From Pyxidicoccus sp. MSG2 (GTDB lineage: Bacteria > Myxococcota > Myxococcia > Myxococcales > Myxococcaceae): DNA of 64,000 nucleotides. The position numbers were made by a program, and so were the translations under genes. This document shows positions 8,301 through 18,062 of this stretch, in pieces (the stretch's first letter is position 1; each line of letters opens with the position of its first letter). The notes under the pieces were generated by a model. That model did no database searches and had not been told where the DNA came from. It worked only from the letters and a program-made list of their open reading frames with translations. Location of the stretch: assembly GCF_026626705.1 (NCBI RefSeq), contig NZ_JAPNKC010000001.1:11742001-11806000 (forward strand), written 5' to 3'.

Positions 8301-9713
8301 GAGGGCGTGCTCCGTGAACAACTCCACCACCGGGCGCGACGGAGCCTGGAGGGACCCTCCGTCGAGCACGGTGGTGGTTGATGCCGGACGCGCATCCGGG
8401 TCACCGCTCCGCGGGGCCGTCCACGCGCCTACGGGACGCTCGGGCTCGGCGGTCAGCGACTCCAGGAGCTGGAGGAAGGACCGCTGGTGGGCCCGCAGCT
8501 CATTGGGGCGGTAGCAGGCGGGGTTGGCGTCGAAGTCCACCCGCATGCCGCTGCCGTCGGAGCGGGCATACATACCAATGGACAGGTCCTCGACAGGGCC
8601 CGCGGAGAGGTTGTGCGCGACGGCCGTCATCCCCGCGAAGCGCAGGCCGTAGTCGAACGGCATGAGGTTGACCACCGGGCCGAACAGCCGGCGCTGGCCG
8701 CCCACCCGCCGCAAGTCACGGCGGAGCTGCTCGTAGCGGTAGCGCAGGTGCGGCCGCATGGCGCGAAGCTCCGCGGCCACGTCGCGGGCCATCGCGAACA
8801 GCCCCGCCTCCGGACGTACCGCCACGCGCAGCGGGACGATGTTCATCGCCATGCACGGCACCCGCAGGGCCGCCGAGCCCAGGCGTGTCATCACCGGCAG
8901 GCCGAGCACCACCTCGGGAGCATCCGTCAGCCGGTGCAGCCAGACCGCGGTGGTGGCCAGCACCAGGTCCGGCCAGCCCAGGCCTGCCTGGCGCGCGGTG
9001 GCTTGCAGGCGCTCCACCTCGCTCGCGGAGAGGTGCTGCATCTGCCGCACGAAGCTGGCGGACATGGGCGCGGGCCGGGCGATGGTGACGGGCGTGGGGC
9101 CCTTGTCGAAGCGCTCGACCCAGAAGGCGCGGTCCGCCTGCAACTGCGGCCCTGCCCGATAGGCCGCGTCCTCGTCCAGGACGGGACGCAGCGGGCCGAA
9201 GCCCCCCGTCGCGGCGCGTCCGCTGACGCGAGCCGTGTAGAGGTCGGCCACCCTCCGCGCCACCAGGGAGAAGCCAAAGCCGTCCATGGCGACGTGGTGG
9301 ACCCGCTGGTACCAGAAGAAGCGGTCCGGAGCGGCCTTGAACAGCGCCTCCGCGAACAGGGGCCCCTGGCCCAGGTCCACGGTCCGGGTCAGGTCCTCCC
9401 GCATCCAGGCATGGGCCGCCGCCCACGGGTCCGGCGTCCCGCTGACATCCGCGAAGTGCAGGGGCCAGTCGGTACGGGGCTCGACGTACTGCACGGGCCC
9501 CGTGGCTCCGGACACGAAGCGCGAGTGCAGGGCCTCGGCCTCGCCAACGGCCTGCCGCAGCGCGGACTCGAAGTGCGCCACGTCGACGGCGCCGCGAATC
9601 TCGATGCACTCGCCGGCGTTGTACACCGGGCTCGTGAGGTCGAACTGTTGTCCCACCCAGATTCCGTGCTGGGCCGCGGACAGCGGCCAGCCCGCGGGCT
9701 GTGAGTCGCGCAT
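5361..9713 (-). CDS. mxcG: Myxochelin NRPS MxcG (C-A-PCP-Re)
   Basis: MxcG (1450 residues) condenses 2,3-dihydroxybenzoyl units with both amino groups of lysine and releases the product as an aldehyde or alcohol. Domains in order are: condensation (about 5-430, with HHVAMDG at 139-145); adenylation (about 450-940); carrier (active Ser about 1005 in LGGQSLQS); and terminal NAD(P)-dependent thioester reductase (about 1080 to end, Rossmann motif TGATGFVGAHL). The binding-pocket residues read as D-A-E-D-I-G-T-V-V(-K), a lysine-type code that fits myxochelin. One oddity is that core motif A3 ends QPNG instead of the usual PKG (Asn614). A TTG six codons upstream is possible, but the ATG at 9713 has a GGAG ribosome site eight bases away. 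It begins 23 bases after mxcF and overlaps aroAA5 by one base. Confidence 0.95.
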   Translation of the reverse strand: MRDSQPAGWPLSAAQHGIWVGQQFDLTSPVYNAGECIEIRGAVDVAHFESALRQAVGEAEALHSRFVSGATGPVQYVEPRTDWPLHFADVSGTPDPWAAAHAWMREDLTRTVDLGQGPLFAEALFKAAPDRFFWYQRVHHVAMDGFGFSLVARRVADLYTARVSGRAATGGFGPLRPVLDEDAAYRAGPQLQADRAFWVERFDKGPTPVTIARPAPMSASFVRQMQHLSASEVERLQATARQAGLGWPDLVLATTAVWLHRLTDAPEVVLGLPVMTRLGSAALRVPCMAMNIVPLRVAVRPEAGLFAMARDVAAELRAMRPHLRYRYEQLRRDLRRVGGQRRLFGPVVNLMPFDYGLRFAGMTAVAHNLSAGPVEDLSIGMYARSDGSGMRVDFDANPACYRPNELRAHQRSFLQLLESLTAEPERPVGAWTAPRSGDPDARPASTTTVLDGGSLQAPSRPVVELFTEHALEQPEAVAVEHGPYRMTYRELLQAARALADRLVSEGVRPDSPVAVMLPRGLDAVVAAWGVLLSGAGYLPVDPFGPPSRTAAILADAAPELMVTAAYDLVPGAGPQAPGQWVVTRRAGTPASSARAEEARLAYVIYTSGSTGQPNGVQIDRDALAHFVAGATHRYGLRSDDRVLQFAPLHFDASIEELFLTLCAGARLVLRTDEMLQSVPRLLDACAEHGITVLDLPTAFWHELAYSVSTGSARLPSSLRTVIIGGEAALPERVARWRATVGPQVQLLNTYGPTEATVVATVATLSGADAVGSTSDEVPIGRPLPGVRAVLLDSRGLPVEPGDEGELYLLGGGLARGYLGRAELTAARFTVLDTLPDRPRAYRTGDRARLREDGHLVFVGRVDDELKISGHRIDPAEVESVLLSHPRVREAAVVGQALPSGSRRLCAFLVTELPAPTPSELRQHVQSALPAPMVPGAFVQLERLPRTSTGKIDRAELRRAPVTEERAPTASTGTGLEQLVLRVWTEVLGVSGVSAKDDFFDLGGQSLQSIQVANRLSVELGREVPVATVFRHPTAEGLARALEHGSDVASDAAGLTGAMLADAELPQDIVPMLAPHAAAPARLRQVVLTGATGFVGAHLLGQFLRRTDARVVCLVRARDEAQAMERLREALTSQRLPTTGLTERVQALPADLSQPWLGLGEARFHALASECDAILHNAAVVSVVREYGSLQAVNVRGTRELLRLAAAVRPKPFHYVSTLAVAPSANLLPEVPEEFVPAHSGLRDGYQQSKWVAERLVQQAGARGLPVAVYRLGRVVGAPDSGLVNPQDLVWRILLAGIPAGALPLLDVGETWTPVDYVARALVHLSGVARSGEVFNLTPTAEVRLGELFRWVRDFGYPVELLPVGAWRARVAERSGSSEHGATLAFFDLRSGSSEPAFGLGPIRCERVLQGLAGTGITCPPADRALLYRYLEFCVAQGLLPPPPSPETALP

Positions 9714-9736
9714 CGGTGTGGCTCCCTGCAAGGGGG

Positions 9737-10633
9737 TCAGGAGGGTTGGTGGGCGGATGCCCGGGACAGCAGCGCGTCCCAGTCGGTGAGCGTCGGCCGC
9801 TCGGCCAGCTCGACGAAGGTGACTTCCGTGCCGGCGCTCCTCCAGCGCTCGATGAGGCTCATCAGCCGGATGGAGTCGAGCCCCCGCTCGAGCAGGTTCT
9901 CGTCATCGCCCAGCTCCGTGGGCGACAGCTGCAACACCTCGGCGACGTCCGCGCGAATCTTCCAGCGGCCCAGCGGCCGGGCCTCCTCCACGGGGCGCGC
10001 CCCCAGCGCATCGATGATCTGCTGGGTGGTGAGGGTGACGGCGCACAGCTGCGCCGCGTAGCTCAGGGCGAGCTGGTGATGGGCGAGGGAGAAGTCACCC
10101 AGGGCATCCGCCACCAGGAAGGGGCGCACGTCGCTCATGAAGGCATCGCTGGCCGTCTGCAGGCAGCCGATGTGGGCGTAGATGCCGCAGATGAGGAGCT
10201 GGTCCCTGCCGCGCTCGCGCATCAGGTCCAGCAGCTCCGTCTTGCGGAACGCGCTGTAGCGCCACTTGGTGAGGAGGATGTCGCCTTCGCCCGGTGCCAG
10301 CGCGTCGATGATCTTCCGCTGCTCCGGGTTCGTGGTGACGCCCGGGCCCCAGAAGTCCTGCAGCAGCCCGCGCTGCTCGGGCGTCTGTCCGCCCGGCTGG
10401 GCCGAGTACACGACGGGGATGCCGAGCGAAGCGCAGTGCTGGCGCAGCCGCTGGATGTTCGACACCAGCTCCGACACCGGGGACTGGCCGGCGGTGAAGG
10501 CGTCGACGAAGTAGCGCTGCATGTCGTGAATCAGCAGCACGGTGCGCCGGGGGTCGAGCGTCCAGGAGACCTTGTTCCTGGGCAGGTCGGCCGTGACGGG
10601 CATGGGGTAGGGGGCAATGGCGGGGAGCGCCAT
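9737..10633 (-). CDS. mxcF: Isochorismatase with aryl carrier domain (MxcF)
   Basis: This bifunctional EntB-type protein has 298 residues. The N-terminal isochorismatase domain (about 1-205) hydrolyses isochorismate to 2,3-dihydro-2,3-dihydroxybenzoate and pyruvate. LLIHDMQRYFVDAF, the lysine in LLTKWRYSAF and LLICGIYAHIGCLQTASDAF are recognisable. The C-terminal aryl carrier domain (about 215-290) has the phosphopantetheine serine in ERGLDSIRLMSL and holds the activated benzoate for MxcG. The frame is open 23 codons further upstream, but that stretch is Pro/Arg-rich and overlaps mxcE. The ATG at 10633 has an AGGA site about eight bases upstream and starts 13 bases after the mxcE stop. Confidence 0.95.
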   Translation of the reverse strand: MALPAIAPYPMPVTADLPRNKVSWTLDPRRTVLLIHDMQRYFVDAFTAGQSPVSELVSNIQRLRQHCASLGIPVVYSAQPGGQTPEQRGLLQDFWGPGVTTNPEQRKIIDALAPGEGDILLTKWRYSAFRKTELLDLMRERGRDQLLICGIYAHIGCLQTASDAFMSDVRPFLVADALGDFSLAHHQLALSYAAQLCAVTLTTQQIIDALGARPVEEARPLGRWKIRADVAEVLQLSPTELGDDENLLERGLDSIRLMSLIERWRSAGTEVTFVELAERPTLTDWDALLSRASAHQPS

Positions 10634-10646
10634 GGGAGAGGTCCTT

Positions 10647-12292
<1,646 letters not shown>

Positions 12293-12296
<4 letters not shown>

Positions 12297-13522
12297 GGCT
12301 GGACCTCGGCGCCCTGGCCCAGGCCCATCGCCTGGAGCATGGTCCGGAACTTCGCCTCGGTCTCCGCCAGCTCGGACTCGGGCCGGGAGCCGGCGACGAT
12401 GCCCGCCCCCGCGAAGAGCCGCAGCGTGTGCGCGTCGGCCTCGGCGCAGCGGATGGTCACCGCCCACTGGCCGTCTCCGCTCGCGTCACACCAGCCGACG
12501 GCCCCCGTGTAGTAGCCGCGCTCGAAGGGCTCGATGGAGCCGATGGCCTCGTGCGCCAGCCGCGTCGGGTAGCCGCACACCGCGGGCGTCGGGTGCAGCG
12601 CCGCGGCCAGCGTCAGCGAGGAGATGGACGGGTCGGCCAGCTCACCGACGATGCGGGTCGACAGGTGCCACATCGTCGCGGTGCTGACGAGCGAGGGCCC
12701 CGCCGGCACGTCCAGCGTCTTGCAGTACGGACGCAGCGCCTCCGCGACGGCGTCGATGACCACCGCGTGCTCGTGCAGGTCCTTGGGGGACGTCAGCAGC
12801 GCCTGGGCCCGCCTGTGGTCCTCCACCGGGTCCGGGCTACGCGCGGCCGAGCCCGCCAGCGGATTGGCGAGCACCTGGAACCCCGAGCGCGACACGAGCA
12901 GCTCCGGGCTCGCGCCAATCAGCGTGCGCGCGCCCGTGGAACCGTCCGCTTCGGGGGGCAGGTCCACCGCGAACGTGTAGCCAGTCGGGTTGCGCCAGGC
13001 CAGGTTGCGCAGCAACTGCCGCAGGTCGATGGGCGTGGCCGCGTGCAGGTGCAGCGAGCGCGACAGCACCACCTTCCGCAGTGGGCCGCTCTGCATCAGC
13101 GTCAGGGCCCGCTCCACGCCGTGGAGGTATGCGGAGGGCTCCGGCACCGGCTGCACCGTGTAGTGCGCGCCGAGCGAGCGGTGCACGGGCGTCGTCGCGT
13201 CGAACACCAGCGGCCCCGCGCGCTGGATGGTCATCGGCACCACCAGTTGCGCGGGGATGGTGCCGTCGAAGGGCACCGCGCCCACCACCACCGGGATGTC
13301 GTGGTCGGCCTGACGGGCGGCGTCGAGCACGCTCCTCACGCCCGCCGGGAGGCGCTCCAGCGCGTCCTCGCCGCGCGTGTGGGGAACGGTGGCGAACGTG
13401 CCGCGTGCCAGCAGCGTCCGGCGGGGACTCGCGAAGAAGAAGGAGGACCCGGCCGCGTAGCTCTCCAGCAACTGCGCGGGGAGGCTCTCCGTGGCGTTTT
13501 CGACAATGGATTTAGGAATCAT
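12293..13522 (-). CDS. mxcD: Isochorismate synthase (MxcD)
   Basis: The 409-residue enzyme isomerises chorismate to isochorismate, the first committed step toward 2,3-dihydroxybenzoate. The chorismate-binding fold is clear from PLAGSAARSPDPVED, the SPKDLHEHAVVIDAV region, LHPTPAVCGYPTRLA, RGYYTGAVGW and FAGAGIVAGSRPESE. An in-frame TTG lies two codons earlier. The ATG at 13522 is preferred because GGAG sits six bases upstream of it. It starts 54 bases after mxcC and overlaps mxcE by four bases. A partial Fur half-site overlaps its start codon. Confidence 0.94.
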
Positions 13523-13530
13523 TCTCAACT
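13514..13530 (-). promoter_or_regulatory. Weak Fur-like half site over the mxcD start
   Basis: The minus strand reads TTGAGAATGATTCC across the mxcD start. The left arm TGAGAATGAT is the same as in the site at mxcH and close to that of the strong box upstream of mxcC, but the right arm is poor. It could be a residual or accessory Fur contact, or chance, since AGAATGAT includes the start codon itself. Confidence 0.25.
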
Positions 13531-13576
13531 CCGAGAGGGAGGAGTGCCGGCTTCAGCTGCGAGGGGAGGGAGGAGA

Positions 13577-14350
13577 CTAGGCGCCCAGTGTGGCGCCGCC
13601 GTCGACACAGAGGTCGTGCATGGTGATGTGGCGGGCCCCGTCGGAGACGAGGAAGCGCACCGCCTCGGCGATGTCGTCGGCGTCGGCCAGCCGGCGAAGG
13701 GGGATGCCCAGGCGGTAGGACTCGGGCGAGCCGGCGATGACGGCCTGGGCCCCGTGTTCATCCGTCCAGAGCGCGCGTTGCATGGCGGTGTCCGTGGAGC
13801 CGGGGGAGACCACGTTGCAGCGGATGCCGTGCTGGGCCAGTTCCAGACCCAGGCACCGGGTGAACATGCTCGACGCGGCCTTGGACGCGGCGTACGCGGC
13901 CATCTGCATCCTCGGCACGTGGGACGCGTTGGAGCCCACGGTGACGATGACACCCGACCGGCGCGGCACCATGCGACGGGCGACGGCGCGCGAGACGTGG
14001 AACACGCCGTGCGTGTTGACGGCGAAGGTGGCGGCCCAGTCCGCGTCACTGAGGGACACGGCCGGTGCCACCCGCAGCACCCCGGCCACGTTGGCGAGGA
14101 TGCCGATGGGGCCCTGCTCGCGCTCGATGCGCTCCACCACCGCGTCCACCGCGGCGCTGTCGCCCACGTCGGCACGGTACGCCGAGGCCTGGCACCCACG
14201 GGCGCGGAGCTCCGCCACGAGCGCGTCGAGCCCGGCGGCATTCACGTCGAGCGCGGCGATGGAGGCGCCGTCCGCCAGCGCACGCGCTACGGCCGCACCG
14301 ATGCCCTGCGCGGCACCCGTCACCAGCGCCACCCTGTGGTTCGTCCCCAT
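13577..14350 (-). CDS. mxcC: 2,3-dihydro-2,3-dihydroxybenzoate dehydrogenase (MxcC)
   Basis: An EntA-type short-chain dehydrogenase of 257 residues that oxidises 2,3-dihydro-2,3-dihydroxybenzoate to 2,3-dihydroxybenzoate with NAD+. The cofactor motif TGAAQGIGAAVA lies at about residues 10-21, the NVAG motif in ILANVAGVLRVA near 87-98, and the catalytic pair in the YAASK motif near residue 146, with an upstream serine in VGSNASHV. It is the first gene of the myxochelin run. A strong Fur palindrome lies 51-73 bases upstream of its ATG, so it is probably the main iron-repressed promoter-proximal gene. Confidence 0.94.
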   Translation of the reverse strand: MGTNHRVALVTGAAQGIGAAVARALADGASIAALDVNAAGLDALVAELRARGCQASAYRADVGDSAAVDAVVERIEREQGPIGILANVAGVLRVAPAVSLSDADWAATFAVNTHGVFHVSRAVARRMVPRRSGVIVTVGSNASHVPRMQMAAYAASKAASSMFTRCLGLELAQHGIRCNVVSPGSTDTAMQRALWTDEHGAQAVIAGSPESYRLGIPLRRLADADDIAEAVRFLVSDGARHITMHDLCVDGGATLGA

Positions 14351-14400
14351 CGGTGCTTCTCACCCGTTCTTCCGGAAGCGGCCGGACACTCGTTTGTCAC

Positions 14401-14423
14401 ATAATGAGAATGGTTCTCATTAT
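14401..14423. promoter_or_regulatory. Fur operator upstream of mxcC
   Basis: Two exact 10-base inverted arms (ATAATGAGAA and its reverse complement) are separated by three bases (TGG), and a C follows. This is AT-rich and strikingly palindromic in a GC-rich background and matches the Fur consensus of GATAAT-type repeats. It lies between the cyclase stop and the mxcC start, at a position suited to repressing the myxochelin operon when iron is plentiful. Confidence 0.8.
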
Positions 14424-14482
14424 CGTTAGCGCGCTAGATGCCACGCAATGACGGGAGTGTCAATACTCCAGGTACGTGGAGC

Positions 14483-16090
14483 TCAGCGCTTCGCGGCACT
14501 CGCCCGGAGCCAGTCGACCCGGTAGAGCGTCAGCGGCGCTTCCTTTCCCTTCACGGGAGTGGGGGGCAGTTGCTCCAGCACCCAGTGCTTGTCCGCGAGC
14601 AGGTCATGCGTGCTCTGGGTGATGAGAATCTCCCCCGCGCTGGCCGCGCTGCACACGCGGCTGGCCACGTTGGTGGTGTCGCCAATGGTGGCGTACTGGA
14701 GGAAGCGCTTGGAGCCGATGTTGCCCGCTGCAACCGGTCCGCTGTTCAGGCCGATGTGGATCTGCAGCTCCTCCTGCTTCCGCGCCCGCCGCTGCTCGTT
14801 GAGCTGCAGGAGCGCCTGCTGCATCCGCACCGCGGCTCGCAGCGCGCGGTCGGCATCGTCCGGATGGGAGAAGGGCGCGCCCCAGGTCGCCATCAGCGCG
14901 TCGCCAATGTACTTCTCCAGCGTTCCCTCCTGCTCGAACACGATGTCCGCCATGATGGGGAAGTACACGTTGAGCATGTCCACCACTTCGGTGGGGCGCA
15001 TCGTCGAGGACAACTGCGTGAAGCCGCAGATGTCCGAGAAGAGCGTGGTGACTTCGGCCTCCTTCGCGCCCAGGTCCATTCCCGTGGACGAGTGCTCCAG
15101 CCGCTGCAGGGCGCTGGGGGGGAAGAAGCGCTGGTAGTTGTTGCGGCGGATGGCCTCCTGCTCGATGCGCCGGTACAGCATCGAGTTCTCCAGGGCGATG
15201 CCCACCTGGTTGGCGAAGGACGACAGGAACTCGAGGTCCTCCTGCGAGAAGCGCTCCGGACGCCGGAGGTTGTCGAGGTAGAGCACTCCCAGCAGCTCTT
15301 CCCGGGCCTTCAGCGGGGCGCACATGGCCGCGTAGATGGACTGCTGGAGGACGGACTCGGCCGTGTCCAGGCGGGGGTCCAGCCGCGCATCCGCGAAGAG
15401 CGCCGCGACGCCGTGTTGCTGCACGTACGTGGTGATGTGCCGGCTGTAGACCTGCGACAGCTCCAGCGTGCCATCCGACGTCCGCGCCACGTGCGGCCGC
15501 AGCACCTGGGTGCCCTTGTCCACCAGGAGGATGACCGCGCGGTCCACCTCGAGCACCTGGAACACCAGCTCCAGCGAGCGATCCATCAGGCTCTCGATGC
15601 TGCCCGGAGACGAGAGGAACTGGCTCACCTTGAGGAGGATCTGCAGCTTGTCGCGATCCCGCTCCACCGCCGGCGTGGTGCCCAGCTTGAGCGCGGAGGA
15701 GCGGCCCGGGTCCTGGGCCCCCAGCAGCTCCTGCAGGGAGACCTGGGACAGCGCGCGCGATTCGTGGGTCAGCATGGGGCTGACCAGCGTCTCCTGACTG
15801 TCGGCGAGCAGCCGGAAGCTCACGGCGCCGCAGCTGAAGGTGTCGCCGGAGCGGAGCTCATGGCGGGCAATCCTCGCGCCCGCCACGAAGGTGCCGTTCT
15901 TGCTTTGCAGGTCCGTCAAGAGGACCTTGCCTCCCGACGAGTCCAGCCTCGCGTGCTGGCGGGACAGGCTGCGGTGGAGGACCGAGATCTGGTTCTCCAC
16001 GTCGCGCCCGATGAACGTGACGCCCTCGCCGAGCGGGAAGACCTGCTCGTCGGGCAGCCCCGGGTTCATGACGATCTGCATGACCTGCAC
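14483..16090 (-). CDS. Class III adenylate/guanylate cyclase with FHA and GAF domains
   Basis: A predicted soluble signalling protein of 535 residues that makes cyclic nucleotide. The N-terminal FHA domain (about 15-105) shows GRD, SRQH and KNGTF and should bind phosphothreonine peptides. A GAF sensor domain (about 150-325) follows, then a class III cyclase domain (about 345-530). The cyclase has both metal aspartates (Asp353 in FSDICGF; Asp397 in KYIGDALMATW), the base-selecting lysine (about 393), IGDTTNVASRV with the Asn and Arg, and so looks active. The frame is open to 16432, but the upstream part overlaps the neighbouring gene and reads as noise. The GTG at 16090 was chosen because GGGAG lies seven bases before it; an ATG three codons later is the alternative. 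There is no membrane segment. The next gene upstream encodes a cyclic-nucleotide-binding-type protein. Confidence 0.88.
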   Translation of the reverse strand: MQVMQIVMNPGLPDEQVFPLGEGVTFIGRDVENQISVLHRSLSRQHARLDSSGGKVLLTDLQSKNGTFVAGARIARHELRSGDTFSCGAVSFRLLADSQETLVSPMLTHESRALSQVSLQELLGAQDPGRSSALKLGTTPAVERDRDKLQILLKVSQFLSSPGSIESLMDRSLELVFQVLEVDRAVILLVDKGTQVLRPHVARTSDGTLELSQVYSRHITTYVQQHGVAALFADARLDPRLDTAESVLQQSIYAAMCAPLKAREELLGVLYLDNLRRPERFSQEDLEFLSSFANQVGIALENSMLYRRIEQEAIRRNNYQRFFPPSALQRLEHSSTGMDLGAKEAEVTTLFSDICGFTQLSSTMRPTEVVDMLNVYFPIMADIVFEQEGTLEKYIGDALMATWGAPFSHPDDADRALRAAVRMQQALLQLNEQRRARKQEELQIHIGLNSGPVAAGNIGSKRFLQYATIGDTTNVASRVCSAASAGEILITQSTHDLLADKHWVLEQLPPTPVKGKEAPLTLYRVDWLRASAAKR

Positions 16091-16164
16091 GAGACCTCTC
16101 CCACGATGATGGCCCCGCCGCGGCGTGACCACGTGCACGATGTCTATCACAAACGTGGGAGCGC

Positions 16165-17073
16165 CTACCGGGGACGCGTCAGTAGCAGTGCGGTGCGACA
16201 CATTCGTTCTGTCCCCATGCGCTGCAGCTCGCGGCGCAGCTCGGGCTCCGCCGCGATGAGCTGCTCGAAGGCCGCTCGGTCCAGCTTCAACAGCAGACAC
16301 GCGGTGGCCGCACGCACCGACGCCGTCACCAGCTTGCTGCGCAGCAGGGCCACCTCCCCGAAGACATCCCCCTCGACCAGGTCGGGATAGGTCGTCTCGT
16401 GGCCATCCACGTGCTGGTGGAACACCGTGCACCGCCCGCGCAGGAGCAGGTAGAGCGCCTGGGCCGGCTGCCCTCGGGTCAGGATCTGCTCACCCGCGTC
16501 CGCCGTGCAGGGCTCGAAGGCTTCGCTCACCAGGTGAAGCAGCGGTTGTTCGAGCCTGGCGAAGAGCGGGCTTCCACGCAGCAGGTGGGCCACCACGTCC
16601 GGGCGCGTTGCGGCGGGCGCCGCTGGCGTGGCGCGCATCATCGGTGGGAGCGCTGCGAGGGTGAGCGTCATGGACTCGCTCTCGGGTGGGGGCAGTCCCC
16701 GGCGCGCGCGGAGGTCCGCCAGCAGCGCCCGCGTGTGTGAATGCCTCGGGTCGAGCTGGAGGATGACCTTGCACAGCCCGACGGCGCGCAGCAGCCATCC
16801 CTGTTGGTCCCAGAGTCGGGCGGCCGCCTCGTACTCGGCAATCGCCTCGCGTGTCCGCCCCAGGCGCTCGAGGACTTCGGCGACCTTCTGCCGGCAGGAG
16901 GGTTCGTCCGGCGCCAGCGTCGCGGCCTGCAGGAAGGCCGCGAGCGCACCGTCCAGGTCTCCCGAAACGAGCAGCTCGGTGCCCCGGTTTCTCGCCTCCC
17001 GTGGCGAGACAGGGTCCTGGGTGGGCACGGAAGAAGTGCGAAGGAGAGACGCCGATGCATTCGAGCCGGGCAT
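16165..17073 (-). CDS. TPR protein with C-terminal cyclic-nucleotide-binding-like domain
   Basis: A 302-residue protein with tetratricopeptide-like helices (about 25-115: NRGTELLVSGDLDGALAAFL, LERLGRTREAIAEYEAAARL) followed by a cNMP-binding-fold domain (about 150-285: SPLFARLEQPLLHLV, GEQILTRGQPAQALYLLLRG, EGDVFGEVALL). There is no HTH, so it is a sensor or adaptor and not a Crp-type regulator. In the phosphate-binding cassette the Arg that normally follows FGE-xLL is not at the expected place (the segment reads FGEVALLRSKLVTAS), so it may not bind cyclic nucleotide in the usual way. It lies 74 bases upstream of the cyclase gene on the same strand, and the two may be co-transcribed. The ribosome site of the ATG is weak. 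Confidence 0.78.
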   Translation of the reverse strand: MPGSNASASLLRTSSVPTQDPVSPREARNRGTELLVSGDLDGALAAFLQAATLAPDEPSCRQKVAEVLERLGRTREAIAEYEAAARLWDQQGWLLRAVGLCKVILQLDPRHSHTRALLADLRARRGLPPPESESMTLTLAALPPMMRATPAAPAATRPDVVAHLLRGSPLFARLEQPLLHLVSEAFEPCTADAGEQILTRGQPAQALYLLLRGRCTVFHQHVDGHETTYPDLVEGDVFGEVALLRSKLVTASVRAATACLLLKLDRAAFEQLIAAEPELRRELQRMGTERMCRTALLLTRPR

Positions 17074-17210
17074 GGGGGGGCCGTCCAGTCACTCACTGCG
17101 GGGTTGAACGTGACGTTAGGCCCCTCGCGAAGTGGTGGCTGTGAAGCCGTTCACTCCCGAGCGTTGATCCCAAATATAGGTCTGAAAACAAGAGTCATTC
17201 GTTGGTTCAC

Positions 17211-17277
17211 TGGCATGCCCCGGCATGGACTGGTCATGCCTGGATAAATGGTTGAAGCTGAGTTGGTCATGTCCTGA
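17211..17277. promoter_or_regulatory. Candidate operator repeats upstream of the Crp-family gene
   Basis: Two near-identical direct repeats, TGGTCATGCCTGGA (17231-17244) and TGGTCATGTCCTGA (17264-17277), are spaced 33 bases start to start, about three helical turns. A related TGGCATGCCC lies at 17211-17220. They sit within 100 bases of the GTG start at 17304 in the divergent intergenic region 17074-17303. A role as regulator-binding sites is inference from spacing alone. Confidence 0.35.
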
Positions 17278-17303
17278 CACGCGCGATTCGAGGGGGTGCT
17301 TCC

Positions 17304-17984
17304 GTGTCCTATTCACAGCTGCTGGCCCAGGTCTCAATCTTCGAGCAGCTCGAGGGCGAGGACCTCGAGCAACTGTCCGCGCTCCTGCGCACCCGGCGCT
17401 ATTCGAAGGGAGAGGTCATCTTCCATCAAGGCGATGTCGGCACCGCGCTCTACATCATCCGGAAGGGCGAGGTCGCCATCCGCCTCAGCTCTCCGGATGG
17501 CAAGGAGGTCATCCTGGCGCTGCTGGACCGCGGGGACTTCTTCGGAGAGCTGGCGCTGCTGGACGGAGAGCCCCGCTCCACGGACGCCGTCGCGCGGGAG
17601 GAGACGGACCTGCTCTCCATCCAGCGCGAGGACTTTCGTGTCTTCCTCAACTCGCGCCCGAAGGTGGCCCTGGGGCTGCTCGCCAACCTGAGCCGGCTGG
17701 TGCGGCACGTGACGCAGTTGGTGCACGACACCACCTTCCTGGATGCGCGCGCGCGCCTGGTGCGCGTCCTCCTGGAGCTGGCGCGCAACCAGGGGCAGCA
17801 GGGGGCCGAGGGCGTTGTCATTCCCCAGAAGCTCACGCAGACGGAGCTGGCCAACCTCTGCGGCCTCACGCGCGAGAGCACCAACAAGTGGCTCCGCTTC
17901 TACGTCCGCGAGGGCCTGCTGTCGTACGAAGGTGGACGCATCACCCTGGTCCATCCGGCGCGGCTCAGCCGCGAGGCGGAGTGA
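17304..17984 (+). CDS. Crp/Fnr-family transcriptional regulator
   Basis: A 226-residue regulator with an N-terminal cNMP-binding-fold domain (about 10-125: GEVIFHQGDVGTALYIIRKGEVAI, GDFFGELALLDGEPRSTDAV, with the conserved Gly-Glu and Pro-Arg-Ser of the cassette) and a C-terminal winged helix-turn-helix (about 145-220: LTQTELANLCGLTRESTNKWL). The recognition helix has the TRES-TNKWL pattern of Crp proteins. The GTG start at 17304 has a G-rich ribosome site (GAGGGGG) about eight bases upstream. It is transcribed divergently from the TPR/cNMP gene. Given the nearby cyclase, cyclic nucleotide is a plausible ligand, but this is inference. Confidence 0.88.
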   Translation: MSYSQLLAQVSIFEQLEGEDLEQLSALLRTRRYSKGEVIFHQGDVGTALYIIRKGEVAIRLSSPDGKEVILALLDRGDFFGELALLDGEPRSTDAVAREETDLLSIQREDFRVFLNSRPKVALGLLANLSRLVRHVTQLVHDTTFLDARARLVRVLLELARNQGQQGAEGVVIPQKLTQTELANLCGLTRESTNKWLRFYVREGLLSYEGGRITLVHPARLSREAE

Positions 17985-18062
17985 GGCCTGCTTGACCGGG
18001 TGCGCCGCACCGCGCGACTGGTGGTGCGGGCAGGAGCCATCTCCAGTTGTTGAAGCTCGTAT

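Noticed and set aside
14467..14482. Small inverted repeat (CTCCA/TGGAG) after the cyclase stop
   Set aside because: It has only a five-base stem and no T-tract, so I did not call it a terminator.
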